Assembly: GCF_945290125.1 (NCBI RefSeq)
Contig: NZ_CALYQV010000014.1
Coordinates: 1-38,749 of the forward strand
Source: an uncultured Lactobacillus sp.
GTDB taxonomy: Bacteria > Bacillota > Bacilli > Lactobacillales > Lactobacillaceae
DNA: 38,749 nucleotides
Direction of reading: 5' to 3'
Position 1 is the stretch's first letter. Every line of letters begins with the position of its first letter. Both the position numbers and the translations under genes were made by a program. Below the pieces are notes generated by a model. That model was not told the DNA's origin, did not search any database, and saw only the letters and a list, made by a program, of their open reading frames with translations. Below, one piece after another: positions 8,293 to 18,702 of this stretch.

Positions 8293-10295
8293 AATAATTT
8301 TTCTCCTTTTTTTAAACAACTTAAAACTAAATTTTTAAAGTCCTCATAATTTTCTGTTTCTTTAAAACCTTCTAGAAATTCTTTATCATCTAATAAATAA
8401 CCTAACTGTTGAAAAGCTCCTTGATGTTGAGTGCTATTTATTGTACAAAAGGCAATAAAAGCTATTATTTTTTCTCCCTTGTAATTAAAGGGCTTTTTAA
8501 TTTTTAACAAACTCATGCCAGTTTTAAATACGTGCGAACTAATTCCTGCATGAGGAAGTATGATACCAGGGGCAATTAACAAATGATTAACACCACCGAA
8601 TTCATGTGCAACCTTTACCATTTGATTGACATAGTCCATGTCACAATATTTATTTTGAGCCAGCAAGTTACCACTCAGCTGAATTAAATCATCAATGTTT
8701 TCGCCATTATTTATTACTTGAAAATTTGTTCCAGGTAAGAATTGTAATATACCATTTTTAATTTTCCTCAGTGAGTTATGTGGACTAATTTTGTGCTTTT
8801 TTTGATTAATAAATTTTTCCAGCTTTTTATAGTCATTCTTTGTTGGAAAAGCATTAACTTTAATTATTGGAATCTTTTTTTTAAGTTTTAGATCTAGATT
8901 TCCTATAACTGTAACTATTAAATCTAAATTTCTAATATCACCTTTAGTTTTTATTTCTTGCTCGGACAATGTGCCTAATATGTTGACTTTATATGAATTT
9001 AATAATTTATATTGCAATAATCTAGAAACTGCGTTACCAGAATTACAAACAATAATAATGTTAATACCACCTTTTTTACTTTGCTGATTACTTATTTTTT
9101 CCATGGCAGAAGCAAAATAAATGGTAATAAAAGAGATTTCATCTTCAGTAATATGATTTCCTGTATATGCCTGTACGTATTGAATTGATGAAATGACAGC
9201 TTTATGGATTTGGCTATAATGCCTTTTAACTTTTTCAAGTAATGGATTACGAATTTGTGTATGATATCTAATCCTTGAAATTAAATTAATTAAATGACTT
9301 GATAAAACATCAAAAAGCTCCTGGTCTCTCTGAAAATCAATTTTACATTTCTGACTCATATCTTGAATCATTTGATGAGCAAATATTTCAATTTCAAATG
9401 GATAATTGGCACTAAAGTTATAAAGTAATTCGTTTGATTGAGACTGTAAGAGTGTAGATATTCGTGCTTGTTCGATCTTTTTAAGGTGAGTATTTGTTTC
9501 TTCTTCACCTTTTAAGGCAATGATTGATCCTAAGTCCTGCATTGCTTTATTATTTGAAATATCATTATTGTCCTTGTCATAACAGTCAATGTTCCTGTTT
9601 GATTGCATACAAGTAATTATTAAATATACCAGAATAGTTATTTTTGCCTCTATAGAAAAATAAACAGGAAGTATATTATCTATGTCTTGATATAAATTTT
9701 GAATCTTTTCAGGTGCTATAAATTTGTTTCCTGGTAAAGTATTACTTTCAATAATAAAATTGACTACTTCTTTTTCATTACGAAGCAAGAATATTTGCTT
9801 TAAATTGCTTATCAAAAAACATTTACATAAAAATAGATCACCAACTAGTTTATAGCCATTAGACGAGCTGTAAAGCAGTTTTACTTTACAGTCTGAAAGT
9901 TGTTTTCTAAGTCTAATCATATCATTACTAATCGTCCGTTCACTGATATTCATTGAATTAGCTAACTTTTTCAAATGGCTAACCTTATCAAAGCACATTA
10001 AGGAATATAAAGCGTATGTTCGTCGATCATTGCTATTAGTAAAATCAAAACTGATTCTTTCATTTAATAAAGTTGCTTTGATTCGTAATATGTCTTTTTG
10101 TAATAATTTGATTCCTTTGCCTTGTAATCTTTTTAATTTGGAAAAGCCTTTTGACTTTAACCAACTATCAGTATTATCTAAAATTGCTGGTACTTTTCTA
10201 ATTTTAAAATCTAAATCTTCAGAAATATTTTTAGATGAAATGTAGGTGCTTTTCGGCAGCAAATAATTAACTAATTGAAAAATATCTCTTTTCAA
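8289..10295 (-). CDS. PRD-containing PTS-regulated transcription factor (MtlR/LicR type)
   Basis: A 668-aa modular regulator. Two helix-turn-helix stretches occupy roughly residues 1-60 and 85-140 (KLANSMNISERTISNDMIRLRKQL). Two PRDs follow (~170-400), then an EIIB-like domain around 410-490 with IIIVCNSGNAVSR (Cys-x-x-Gly loop), and a C-terminal EIIA-like domain (~520-668) with IAPGIILPHAGISSH (phospho-His). Such proteins read the phosphorylation state of their own PTS. The start is TTG 10295, 9 nt beyond the EIIC stop, with only a weak ribosome-binding site. It is encoded within the operon it probably controls, between EIIC and EIIB. Confidence 0.88.
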   Translation of the reverse strand: MKRDIFQLVNYLLPKSTYISSKNISEDLDFKIRKVPAILDNTDSWLKSKGFSKLKRLQGKGIKLLQKDILRIKATLLNERISFDFTNSNDRRTYALYSLMCFDKVSHLKKLANSMNISERTISNDMIRLRKQLSDCKVKLLYSSSNGYKLVGDLFLCKCFLISNLKQIFLLRNEKEVVNFIIESNTLPGNKFIAPEKIQNLYQDIDNILPVYFSIEAKITILVYLIITCMQSNRNIDCYDKDNNDISNNKAMQDLGSIIALKGEEETNTHLKKIEQARISTLLQSQSNELLYNFSANYPFEIEIFAHQMIQDMSQKCKIDFQRDQELFDVLSSHLINLISRIRYHTQIRNPLLEKVKRHYSQIHKAVISSIQYVQAYTGNHITEDEISFITIYFASAMEKISNQQSKKGGINIIIVCNSGNAVSRLLQYKLLNSYKVNILGTLSEQEIKTKGDIRNLDLIVTVIGNLDLKLKKKIPIIKVNAFPTKNDYKKLEKFINQKKHKISPHNSLRKIKNGILQFLPGTNFQVINNGENIDDLIQLSGNLLAQNKYCDMDYVNQMVKVAHEFGGVNHLLIAPGIILPHAGISSHVFKTGMSLLKIKKPFNYKGEKIIAFIAFCTINSTQHQGAFQQLGYLLDDKEFLEGFKETENYEDFKNLVLSCLKKGEKLL

Positions 10296-10303
10296 TTTTC
10301 AGC

Positions 10304-11596
10304 CTAGCCGAATAAGTGAGCAATACTGCGAATAATCCACATAAGGGGCATCCAAAAAATACTGTAGTCAGTTTGAGAATAAGTCATTCCACCACCGTAT
10401 AGAACGCCTGTTAATGGGTAAACAAAAATAATTAAGAAATGAACTAAAAATCCTATTACTAAGCCGGCGGCAATTGAACCTTTCCAACCACCGTACTTAT
10501 TACCAAAAACGCCCATAAGCATCCCATCAAAAACACAAATGTTTGGACTTGGAAAAACAACTATTGGTAAATGGAAAATAATTGTAGCTAGCATAGCGAT
10601 AATTGAGCCTGCGGTTGTTGAAATAAAGCCAAGCATCGCACCTGTACCTGATAGGGGATAGAATACAGCACAATCTAATGCTGGAATTGCTCCGTGAGCG
10701 TATTTATCAGCTATACCTTTGAAAGCAGGCAAAAGTTGGTTAATAAACATACGAACACCTTGGAGTAAAATTGTGAAAGCTGTAGTAAAAGTAATTCCTT
10801 GTAGTAATAACCATACGATCCAGTTAATACTACCAGAAAGCTTGCTAATAATCGGTTCACCAATAACAAGCCCCATGCCTACAAATATTAATGACATAAG
10901 TAAAGCCATGGCTACAGTTATATCTTTTAAAACACTCAAGCCCTTTGGCAACTTGATTTTATCGGCATCTTGTTTGGGATCTCCCACTAATTTAGCAATT
11001 CCTGCGGCTAAAACTGCCCCAAATTGTAGTTGATGGCCCAGTGTATATTGATCATTGGTCCACTTCCAGGACACGGAACGTGCAATTGCTGGAGAAAAAG
11101 TATTGTAAAGACCTATTAATATTCCTGCAAATAAAATAGTTTGAATACTTTCTATTGGCCAATGAAATGAAGCAGATATCGTGGCAACCAAAAACGAAGA
11201 TAAAATTAGACTAACATGTACTGTTAAATAGACATTTTTGCAGATCTTCCACGGAACTATTTTAACTAATACTAAGTTAATAAAAAATCCCAAAATAAAT
11301 GCAAAAACAATAGCGGAAGTATACTTTGCAAGCATGATGCCATATACTGCAAAGTTCTGAGGAATTACTCCCTTAACCCCGGTTACTTTATTTAAATTTG
11401 TGATCAATGGAGTTAATGTACTAGTCAGTAGATTTGATCCTGTTGAAAGCATGACCATACCAACCATCGTTTTAATTACTCCATCTACTATTTCATGTAA
11501 TTTCTTTTTTTGTAATAACAGTCCTACAAGAGTTACTAAACCCAGAAAGATGGGTGCTTGCGTTAATGAACTTATTAATACGTTTATCGCATTCAT
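10304..11596 (-). CDS. PTS EIIC, ascorbate (UlaA/SgaT) type permease
   Basis: A 430-aa polytopic membrane protein with about ten hydrophobic segments. Family-typical stretches are MLSTGSNLLTSTLTPL, LLQGVRMFINQLLPAFKGI, IPALDCAVFYPLSGTGAMLGF and VFGNKYGGWKGS, as in UlaA/SgaT. It carries and phosphorylates its substrate with EIIA and EIIB of the same operon. Its ribosome-binding site (AGGAG) is inside the last codons of the EIIA gene. Known UlaA transports L-ascorbate, but no ulaD/E/F/G-type catabolic genes are next to it, so the substrate here is open. Confidence 0.88.
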   Translation of the reverse strand: MNAINVLISSLTQAPIFLGLVTLVGLLLQKKKLHEIVDGVIKTMVGMVMLSTGSNLLTSTLTPLITNLNKVTGVKGVIPQNFAVYGIMLAKYTSAIVFAFILGFFINLVLVKIVPWKICKNVYLTVHVSLILSSFLVATISASFHWPIESIQTILFAGILIGLYNTFSPAIARSVSWKWTNDQYTLGHQLQFGAVLAAGIAKLVGDPKQDADKIKLPKGLSVLKDITVAMALLMSLIFVGMGLVIGEPIISKLSGSINWIVWLLLQGITFTTAFTILLQGVRMFINQLLPAFKGIADKYAHGAIPALDCAVFYPLSGTGAMLGFISTTAGSIIAMLATIIFHLPIVVFPSPNICVFDGMLMGVFGNKYGGWKGSIAAGLVIGFLVHFLIIFVYPLTGVLYGGGMTYSQTDYSIFWMPLMWIIRSIAHLFG

Positions 11597-11599
11597 GAA

Positions 11600-12055
11600 T
11601 TACTCCTTCCATTTTTTATTTAATAAGGCTACTATTTTACAGACATCCTTTTGACCCTCGGCTCTTTTTAAAAACTCGATATTATTCCGTATGCCTAGAA
11701 ATTGACCCAGTTGTTTGAGTAATGCAATGTGATCATTACCATTTGTGCTGGCAATAACGCACACAATAAAAACAGGATCATTTTCTTTATTACCAAAATT
11801 AATGGGGCTCTTTAAAGTGATTAGGGATATAGCCTTGTGTCTAACACTTTTAGACGGTCTTGAATGCGCAAGAGCAATTCCAGGTGCAATAACGAAATAG
11901 GGACCAAATTTTTTATAAGTAGCAAAAATCTCTTTAACATAATTTTCAGTTATCGCGTTTGAAGCTATAAGTAAATCAGCAGATTTTTGAATAGCATCAA
12001 AACAGTCTGAGGCTTCTACTTTTAGTTGAATATCATTTTTAGTAAACTTTGCCAT
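11600..12055 (-). CDS. PTS EIIA, mannitol/fructose-like (UlaC type)
   Basis: A 151-aa EIIA of the PTS_EIIA_2 fold. The phosphorylated histidine is His64 in IAPGIALAHSRPSKSV, with the usual LKSPINFGNKENDPVFIV segment after it. It receives phosphate from HPr and passes it to EIIB. Start ATG 12055 follows AAAGGAGG. First gene of the operon EIIA-EIIC-regulator-EIIB; a cre-like site lies 37 nt upstream. Confidence 0.9.
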   Translation of the reverse strand: MAKFTKNDIQLKVEASDCFDAIQKSADLLIASNAITENYVKEIFATYKKFGPYFVIAPGIALAHSRPSKSVRHKAISLITLKSPINFGNKENDPVFIVCVIASTNGNDHIALLKQLGQFLGIRNNIEFLKRAEGQKDVCKIVALLNKKWKE

Positions 12056-12091
12056 TTAAACCTCCTTTATAAATGACTCATGTTTTATTAC

Positions 12092-12105
12092 TGAGAGCGC
12101 TCTCT
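12092..12105. promoter_or_regulatory. cre-like site upstream of the PTS operon
   Basis: TGAGAGCGCTCTCT fits the CcpA consensus TGWNANCGNTNWCA except for the last base and contains the perfect palindrome GAGAGCGCTCTC. It would place the Ula-type PTS under catabolite control. Confidence 0.65.
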
Positions 12106-12279
12106 TTACTTAATCAATTTTTACACACTTTGATTTTTTAAAATATAGAAAATTTGCGTATTGCATCATTAACATATTTTTGCGCTTAGTATTTAGTTTT
12201 TATAAATATGTGTAAATAATCATCTTTATAATTGCTAAAATTGGATGTTTTAGCTTCAACAAACATTTTATAAATAAAA

Positions 12280-12321
12280 AAGATGATAATTTTCACTTTA
12301 CGTAATGAAAATTACCATCTT
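12280..12321 (-). terminator. Terminator downstream of gatD
   Basis: Arms AAGATGATAATTTTCA and TGAAAATTACCATCTT with a 10-nt loop, followed on the minus strand by TTTTTATTTA. The remaining gap up to 12091 is AT-rich with no gene seen. Confidence 0.75.
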
Positions 12322-12348
12322 ATATTTATATTAACTTATATTAACTTT

Positions 12349-13017
12349 TTAACTTTCTATTCGCTCATTATGCCATTCTAGAATCATTTTGACTATGGCG
12401 TTTGCGACATTCAAGTTTTTTAATATTGGGCCGTGGGAATACGTACCGATAAAGTTGCGGTAGCGCAAACCTTCGACGTGATCTTGGGGATTGTTGCCAT
12501 AACCTTCAATCATTTCTCCTAAGGGATGCAGCTTATCCTTATCATCAAAATAGGTTTGACCCGAATGGTTTTCAAAGGCTTTGACTTCGCCCCATTCGCT
12601 CATATAGCGGGTATCACCAATCATGCGCTTATCTGCCTTAAAAACGGTGTGGAAAGGTAGAATATCTAGCCCTTTGATTGTCACTCCAGCATTAGTTTTA
12701 TAATATGTGCCCACCAGCTGGTAGCCACCGCAGACACCTACCATAGGCTTGCCTTCGTTAATATACTTTGTCAAAGTTTCTTTATGACGCGGTAAATCTT
12801 TAGCAACAACAGTTTGCTCAAAGTCTTGTCCGCCGCCAAAAAAGACAAAGTCATAATCAAAAGCGTTGAATTGATCACCAAGAGAAATATTATCAACTTG
12901 TGTATCATAGCCCTGTTTTTTTAGCAAAAACCTGATAATTTTAACGTCGCCAGAATCACCGTAAGTATTCATCAGGTCTTCGTATAAATATGCAATCTTG
13001 ATTGTTTTGTTAGCCAT
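12349..13017 (-). CDS. gatD: Lipid II isoglutaminyl synthase, glutaminase subunit (GatD-like)
   Basis: A 222-aa class I glutamine amidotransferase of the CobB/CobQ-like group. The nucleophile elbow is VGVCGGYQ (Cys96) and the catalytic His is in TYSHGPIL (His195). YEDLMNTYGDSGDV near the start and FFGGGQDFEQ are typical of GatD. With MurT, GatD amidates the D-Glu of the peptidoglycan stem. The genes are normally paired as murT-gatD; here no murT is adjacent, and the upstream gene is a pyridoxine kinase-like gene. GatD function is likely, but a separate amidotransferase role cannot be excluded. Confidence 0.82.
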   Translation of the reverse strand: MANKTIKIAYLYEDLMNTYGDSGDVKIIRFLLKKQGYDTQVDNISLGDQFNAFDYDFVFFGGGQDFEQTVVAKDLPRHKETLTKYINEGKPMVGVCGGYQLVGTYYKTNAGVTIKGLDILPFHTVFKADKRMIGDTRYMSEWGEVKAFENHSGQTYFDDKDKLHPLGEMIEGYGNNPQDHVEGLRYRNFIGTYSHGPILKNLNVANAIVKMILEWHNERIES

Positions 13018-13046
13018 TATTTACCAACCCCTATTATTTTGTTTAA

Positions 13047-13075
13047 AGTATATCTTAATAGTTAGAAGCGGGCAA
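13047..13075 (-). promoter_or_regulatory. Probable gatD promoter
   Basis: Minus strand TTGCCC (13075-13070), 17-nt spacer, TATACT (13052-13047), about 30 nt before the gatD start. It suggests gatD can be transcribed apart from the upstream kinase gene. Confidence 0.5.
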
Positions 13076-13082
13076 AGAATAG

Positions 13083-13895
13083 TTATTTAAGATTTTGCTG
13101 CGCTGCAAAATGATTGATTGGACCGTATTTAGAACCAACTTCAATTGGGTGGGCAATTGCTTCATAAGTAAAGTCCTTAGCCGCCTGAACGCTAGCGATA
13201 ATCGATTGACCTTTGGCTAATTCAGCGGTAATTACAGCAGATAGTGTGTCGCCAGTGCCATTAATTCTATCTGTATTAATGAAAGGCTTGGTAAATTCGT
13301 GAAATTCGCCATCTGCAGTTAATAAGATGTCAGTAACTTGCGACTGCTGGGAGTTATCATGGCGCCCCTTCATCAAAACATTTTTGGCACCCATCTCCTG
13401 CAGTTTTTTAGCACCTTGGCGAATTTCCTCTTTAGTATTCAAACTTAAGCCTGTTAACTTTTTCTGTTCATAAAAATTAGGCGTAATAATGTCAGCCAGT
13501 GGCATTAACTGCTCAAGAAACGCTTGGTAAGCATCATCATCAAGTAGGGTATCACCATGTTTAGTCATAATGACCGGATCAAGCACAATTTTACCCATGT
13601 CATATTTATGCAAATTGGCGGCAACACAAGCAATTACATCCTTGTTAGCAAGCATACCGGTTTTAAGTGCATCAATTTTAAAATCATCGTTTAGGACATC
13701 GAACTGCTTTTGGATAAAAGGAATTGGCATGACTTCCTGAGCATAAATTCCAGTAGTATTACCAGCTACTGCGGCTGTCAAAAGCCCCATGCCATAAACT
13801 TGCCTAGCATAAAAAGAATGCAGATCAGCGGTCATTCCCGCACTGCCATCACTGTCATTGCCAGCAATTGTTAAAGCAATAATTTCTTTTCTCAT
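13083..13895 (-). CDS. pdxK: ThiD-family kinase, probable pyridoxine/pyridoxal kinase
   Basis: A 270-aa ribokinase-fold protein: LTIAGNDSDGSAGMTADLHSF, DALKTGMLAN, KIVLDPVIMTKHGD, ADIITPNFYEQKKLTG and INGTGDTLSAVI. It belongs to the ThiD/PdxK group. The SAGM substrate loop resembles that of Gram-positive PdxK more than the GGAGI loop of ThiD at 6168-6974, and it lies outside the thi operon with no riboswitch. A role in vitamin B6 salvage is therefore likelier than HMP phosphorylation, but the two activities overlap in this family. Confidence 0.7.
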   Translation of the reverse strand: MRKEIIALTIAGNDSDGSAGMTADLHSFYARQVYGMGLLTAAVAGNTTGIYAQEVMPIPFIQKQFDVLNDDFKIDALKTGMLANKDVIACVAANLHKYDMGKIVLDPVIMTKHGDTLLDDDAYQAFLEQLMPLADIITPNFYEQKKLTGLSLNTKEEIRQGAKKLQEMGAKNVLMKGRHDNSQQSQVTDILLTADGEFHEFTKPFINTDRINGTGDTLSAVITAELAKGQSIIASVQAAKDFTYEAIAHPIEVGSKYGPINHFAAQQNLK

Positions 13896-13998
13896 TTTTT
13901 ATATATCCCCATTTTAATAAAAGCTCTATGTAACCAGTATAACTTAAAACAAGCATAATGTTATAATAATTTCTTGTAAAAGCAAGGCCTAGTAGTAA

Positions 13999-15540
<1,542 letters not shown>

Positions 15541-15564
15541 TTATAATAAAAGGAGGACAACAAA

Positions 15565-16338
15565 GTGGCACATGATCGAATAATTGCATTAGATAGTCCG
15601 ATGAACTTTCGCGATGTTGGTGGCTATCAAAGCGTAACTGGTCAGACAGTTAAATGGAATAAAATTTATCGTTCAGATTCACTCAGCTCTTTAACAGCAA
15701 GGGATCAAGTTAAATTAGCTAAGTTACGCGTCACTGTCGATTGTGACTTGCGTTCTGAATATGAAAAGTCCTCTTCACCTGATATGTCATGGCCCGATGT
15801 GAAATATGTTGATTTGCCGGTATATTCTGACAATATCAATGATGTGCAAAATAACCGCTCAATCTACCGCTTTTTGCATCATATTCCAGATATGCATAAT
15901 AATTTTATTGGTCGGATTTATCAACAAACTCTGCTAAGTTCCCACAGCCAGGAAATGTTTGCCCGCGTTTTTGCGGAACTGTTGGAATTGCCAGAAGATG
16001 AAGCACTAGTTTACCATTGCAGTGCAGGTAAGGATAGAACAGGAATGGTATCTGCCTTGATCTTAATGGCATTAGGCGTAGACGATGATACTATTGCTCG
16101 TGATTATTTGTTGACCAATGAACTTTATGATTTTGCAGTTTCACGGCAATTACCAAGTAATGATGAAATTACGCAAATGGTTTCCAAAATGAACGTCACC
16201 AAAGGCGAAGGCATAGCAATTCGTGGCATTACGGAAACTATTCGTGGCGGTTGGGGCGGTTTTCCTACCTTTTTTAAAAAAGTATTGGGCTTTAATGATG
16301 ATGACTTGGCTCAGCTAAAACGAATGTACTTAGATTAG
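15565..16338 (+). CDS. Tyrosine-protein phosphatase (Y_phosphatase3/LipA-like)
   Basis: A 257-aa protein with the CX5R loop HCSAGKDRTGM (Cys152, Arg158) and the N-terminal NFRDVGGY and YRSDSLSSLT segments of the Y_phosphatase3 family, which dephosphorylates phosphotyrosine and sometimes phosphoinositides or sugars. No signal peptide, so cytoplasmic. GTG start at 15565 with GGAGG 8 nt upstream. It sits between glpK and a LacI regulator with short gaps, so co-expression with glycerol kinase is likely; a functional tie is not established. Confidence 0.88.
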   Translation: MAHDRIIALDSPMNFRDVGGYQSVTGQTVKWNKIYRSDSLSSLTARDQVKLAKLRVTVDCDLRSEYEKSSSPDMSWPDVKYVDLPVYSDNINDVQNNRSIYRFLHHIPDMHNNFIGRIYQQTLLSSHSQEMFARVFAELLELPEDEALVYHCSAGKDRTGMVSALILMALGVDDDTIARDYLLTNELYDFAVSRQLPSNDEITQMVSKMNVTKGEGIAIRGITETIRGGWGGFPTFFKKVLGFNDDDLAQLKRMYLD

Positions 16339-16350
16339 AGGCGGATCGTA

Positions 16351-17301
16351 ATGGTAACCTTGCTTGATGTTGCTAAAAAGGCTAATGTTTCAAAGATGAC
16401 AGTTTCTCGTGTAATTAATCATCCCGAACAGGTAACAGAGGAATTGCGTAAATTGGTTGAGCAGGCGATGGATGAACTTGATTATCATCCTAATTATGTT
16501 GCCCAGGCTTTGGTAAATAAGCGTACAAATGTGGTTAAATTTGTCACGCTAGAGGATGTTGATACGACAGAGCCATATTATATGAACCTGTTATTTGGCA
16601 TTGCACGTGGGTTATCAAAAAAGCAATATGCCATCCAGCTAGTTACAGACAGAAATAAAATAGAGGATGGCAACTTTGACGGCTACCTGATTACTGGTGC
16701 CCGCTCCAGTGATTATGCTTTATTTGACAGCCTTAAAAAACCCTTTATTTTATTTGGCGAAAATCATCATGGCTATGATTATGTGGACAATAATAATCAG
16801 TATGGTGGAGAATTGGCGACAAAATATGCACTTTCGCGGTTATACCAAAACGTTATTTTCATTGGCATTGATGTCAGAGAGCCATTTGAGTATTCGCGTG
16901 AAACGGGTTACGTTAATACATTACAGAAGCATAAAAAGGTCCCTCAAATCTATCGTATTGCCAATCACAGTCACGCTGCGCAAGAAGTAATCAAAAATAA
17001 TTTCCACAAGTTTTCTAAAGATACTTGTTTTATCTGTGCCAGCGATCGCATTGCTACAGGAGTGGTCAGACAATTGCAGGATGAAAAGGCTAAAGTTCCG
17101 GCTGATTTTGGTGTGATTGGGTACGATGGCGTTTTTCTGGATCAGGTTTCCAACTTGAAGTTAACTACCGTTAAACAGCCGATTTTTAAAATGGGTGAAC
17201 TATTGGCCAACATGCTCTTACGCAAAATTGATCAAAAAGGGTCACCTCAAGGAGAGGCACTAATTAAGCCTTCCTTAGTTAAAAGAGAATCAACCAGGTA
17301 A
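16351..17301 (+). CDS. LacI-family regulator, candidate maltose repressor
   Basis: A 316-aa protein with the LacI helix-turn-helix (VTLLDVAKKANVSKMTVSRVINH) and hinge (DYHPNYVAQALVNKRTNVV), then a periplasmic-binding-like effector domain ending in TVKQPIFKMGELLANMLL. It follows the phosphatase by 12 nt. In L. acidophilus-type genomes the maltodextrin block is flanked by a LacI regulator (MalR), and here the block begins 1.6 kb downstream beyond an alcohol dehydrogenase gene, so a MalR role is a reasonable inference. It could also control the glpK operon it belongs to. Confidence 0.85.
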   Translation: MVTLLDVAKKANVSKMTVSRVINHPEQVTEELRKLVEQAMDELDYHPNYVAQALVNKRTNVVKFVTLEDVDTTEPYYMNLLFGIARGLSKKQYAIQLVTDRNKIEDGNFDGYLITGARSSDYALFDSLKKPFILFGENHHGYDYVDNNNQYGGELATKYALSRLYQNVIFIGIDVREPFEYSRETGYVNTLQKHKKVPQIYRIANHSHAAQEVIKNNFHKFSKDTCFICASDRIATGVVRQLQDEKAKVPADFGVIGYDGVFLDQVSNLKLTTVKQPIFKMGELLANMLLRKIDQKGSPQGEALIKPSLVKRESTR

Positions 17302-17323
17302 ATATTAAGTACAAATAGAAATA

Positions 17324-17366
17324 CACATAATAATCGAATATCAGGCCGATTACTATGTGCTTTTTT
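17324..17366 (+). terminator. Terminator of the glpK-phosphatase-LacI operon
   Basis: CACATA-A-TAATCG / CGATTA-C-TATGTG hairpin (one mismatch) followed by C and TTTTTT. Confidence 0.85.
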
Positions 17367-17435
17367 AATGGTTAAAACTGCTATCAAAAAGGCTAGTCAG
17401 TGAGAATTGAAACGATATAATTGAACTCACAAAAA

Positions 17436-17466
17436 ATGCCAAAACAATTAAAAAAGTTTTGACATT
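17436..17466 (-). terminator. Terminator of the alcohol dehydrogenase gene
   Basis: Minus strand AATGTCAAAAC - loop - GTTTTGGCATT followed by TTTT. It lies beyond the palindrome at 17485-17517, which therefore is not needed as the terminator of this gene. Confidence 0.65.
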
Positions 17467-17484
17467 AATTATTTAAAAATAATA

Positions 17485-17517
17485 TGACCCCCAAATTTGT
17501 CCTAAATTTGGGGGTCA
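17485..17517. repeat. 33-bp palindrome, copy 2
   Basis: Perfect 14-nt arms TGACCCCCAAATTT / AAATTTGGGGGTCA around GTCCT. Same orientation as copy 1. It is in the convergent space between the LacI gene and the alcohol dehydrogenase gene, with no transposase nearby. Confidence 0.9.
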
Positions 17518-17550
17518 CATTTTCTGGGAAAAACTAGATTGTTTTCTCTA

Positions 17551-18669
17551 TTATTCAGGTTTGTAATCAGGATCGATAATCAAAACAGGCTTGATTGTTT
17601 TACCAGAAACTGAATCAGCATTAGCCTGATTAATATCTTCAAATTGATAAAACTTTTCAGTCTTATCAAACGGAAACTTTCCTAATTGATAAAACTCAAG
17701 TAATCTTGGTATGTCAACTTGTGGAATGGCATCACCCATGTTAACGCCAACTACTTTTCTGTCATCTACACAAAGATCGTTCCAAGTAGAAATGGTCAAA
17801 TTCTGAGCTGTTACGGCAATAGCTGCGCAAGTGCCACCCTGTGCCAAGGCATCGACAGCATTTTTAATAACGCCAGAAACACCAGTAGTATCAACTGTCC
17901 AGTCAACACCATATCCGCCAGTTAATTCCTTGATCTTGGCAACTGGGTCTTCTTCTTTACTGTTGATTGTATGTGTGGCACCTAATTCTTTAGCTAATTC
18001 AAGCCGCTCTGGAACAACATCAACTGCTATTACTTTGGTGCAGCCACTAATTACGCCGGCCATCATTGCAGCTAATCCTACTGCGCCTGTACCAAAGACA
18101 GCAATGGTATCGCCTGGTCTAGCTTTAAGAGTGTTGAAGACAGTACCGGAACCGGTAACGTAGCCACAGCCAAGTGGGCCAACTTTGCGCAAGTCGATGC
18201 TATCATCAATTTTTACCGCGTTTCTCTGATCAACCACAGTAGTGGTAGTGAATGATGATTGGTTAAACATATCACAAATTCTGTGGCCGTCTTTTTGGAA
18301 ATGATCATCACCATCTGCGCGGACGCCAGAAAGATTATAGTCACTATAATGACGGCATTGGGTAGGGATACCTTTTAAACAATTATCACAAATACCATCA
18401 GCGTAGAAAGATAAAATTACGTGATCGCCTACACTGAAGTTTTTAACCTGGTCACCAACTTTTTCAACAATACCAGAACCCTCATGTCCTAGAATTACCG
18501 GGTAGCCAACACTTGAATCACCTTTGCGCAAGGCTTCATCTGAGTGGCAGATTCCGCTTGCTACCATATGAATTTGCAAGTCAGTTGGTCCTACTTCGTG
18601 CAAATCAATATTGTCTTCGATCTCAAACGGATCGCCCATTTTATTAACAACAGCAGCTTTTATTTTCAT
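17551..18669 (-). CDS. Zinc-dependent NAD(P) alcohol dehydrogenase
   Basis: A 372-aa medium-chain dehydrogenase/reductase. Catalytic zinc ligands are Cys41 (ASGICHSDEA), His62-Glu63 (GHEGSGIVEKVGD) and Cys168 (GPLGCGYVTG). The cofactor fold is VFGTGAVGLAAM followed by VIAVDVVPERLELAKELGA with Asp favouring NAD. The structural-zinc lobe reads DGICDNC...QC: the first of the four usual Cys is Asp91, leaving Cys94, 97 and 105. It looks closest to the aryl/benzyl-alcohol dehydrogenase branch, but substrate is unknown. AAGGAGG precedes ATG 18669 and a perfect cre match lies 20 nt upstream. Confidence 0.9.
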   Translation of the reverse strand: MKIKAAVVNKMGDPFEIEDNIDLHEVGPTDLQIHMVASGICHSDEALRKGDSSVGYPVILGHEGSGIVEKVGDQVKNFSVGDHVILSFYADGICDNCLKGIPTQCRHYSDYNLSGVRADGDDHFQKDGHRICDMFNQSSFTTTTVVDQRNAVKIDDSIDLRKVGPLGCGYVTGSGTVFNTLKARPGDTIAVFGTGAVGLAAMMAGVISGCTKVIAVDVVPERLELAKELGATHTINSKEEDPVAKIKELTGGYGVDWTVDTTGVSGVIKNAVDALAQGGTCAAIAVTAQNLTISTWNDLCVDDRKVVGVNMGDAIPQVDIPRLLEFYQLGKFPFDKTEKFYQFEDINQANADSVSGKTIKPVLIIDPDYKPE

Positions 18670-18688
18670 AAAAAAAATCCTCCTTACT

Positions 18689-18702
18689 TGTTAGCGATTT
18701 CA
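18689..18702. promoter_or_regulatory. cre site upstream of the alcohol dehydrogenase gene
   Basis: TGTTAGCGATTTCA matches TGWNANCGNTNWCA at every defined base. Confidence 0.7.

Noticed and set aside
10030-11654. Open frames antisense to the PTS regulator and EIIC genes
   Set aside because: No ribosome-binding sites or family features; they mirror the coding bias of the real genes.
12110-12279. A possible small RNA in the gap between the PTS operon and gatD
   Set aside because: Only AT-rich sequence with two TTTGCG words; no promoter-terminator pair could be made out.
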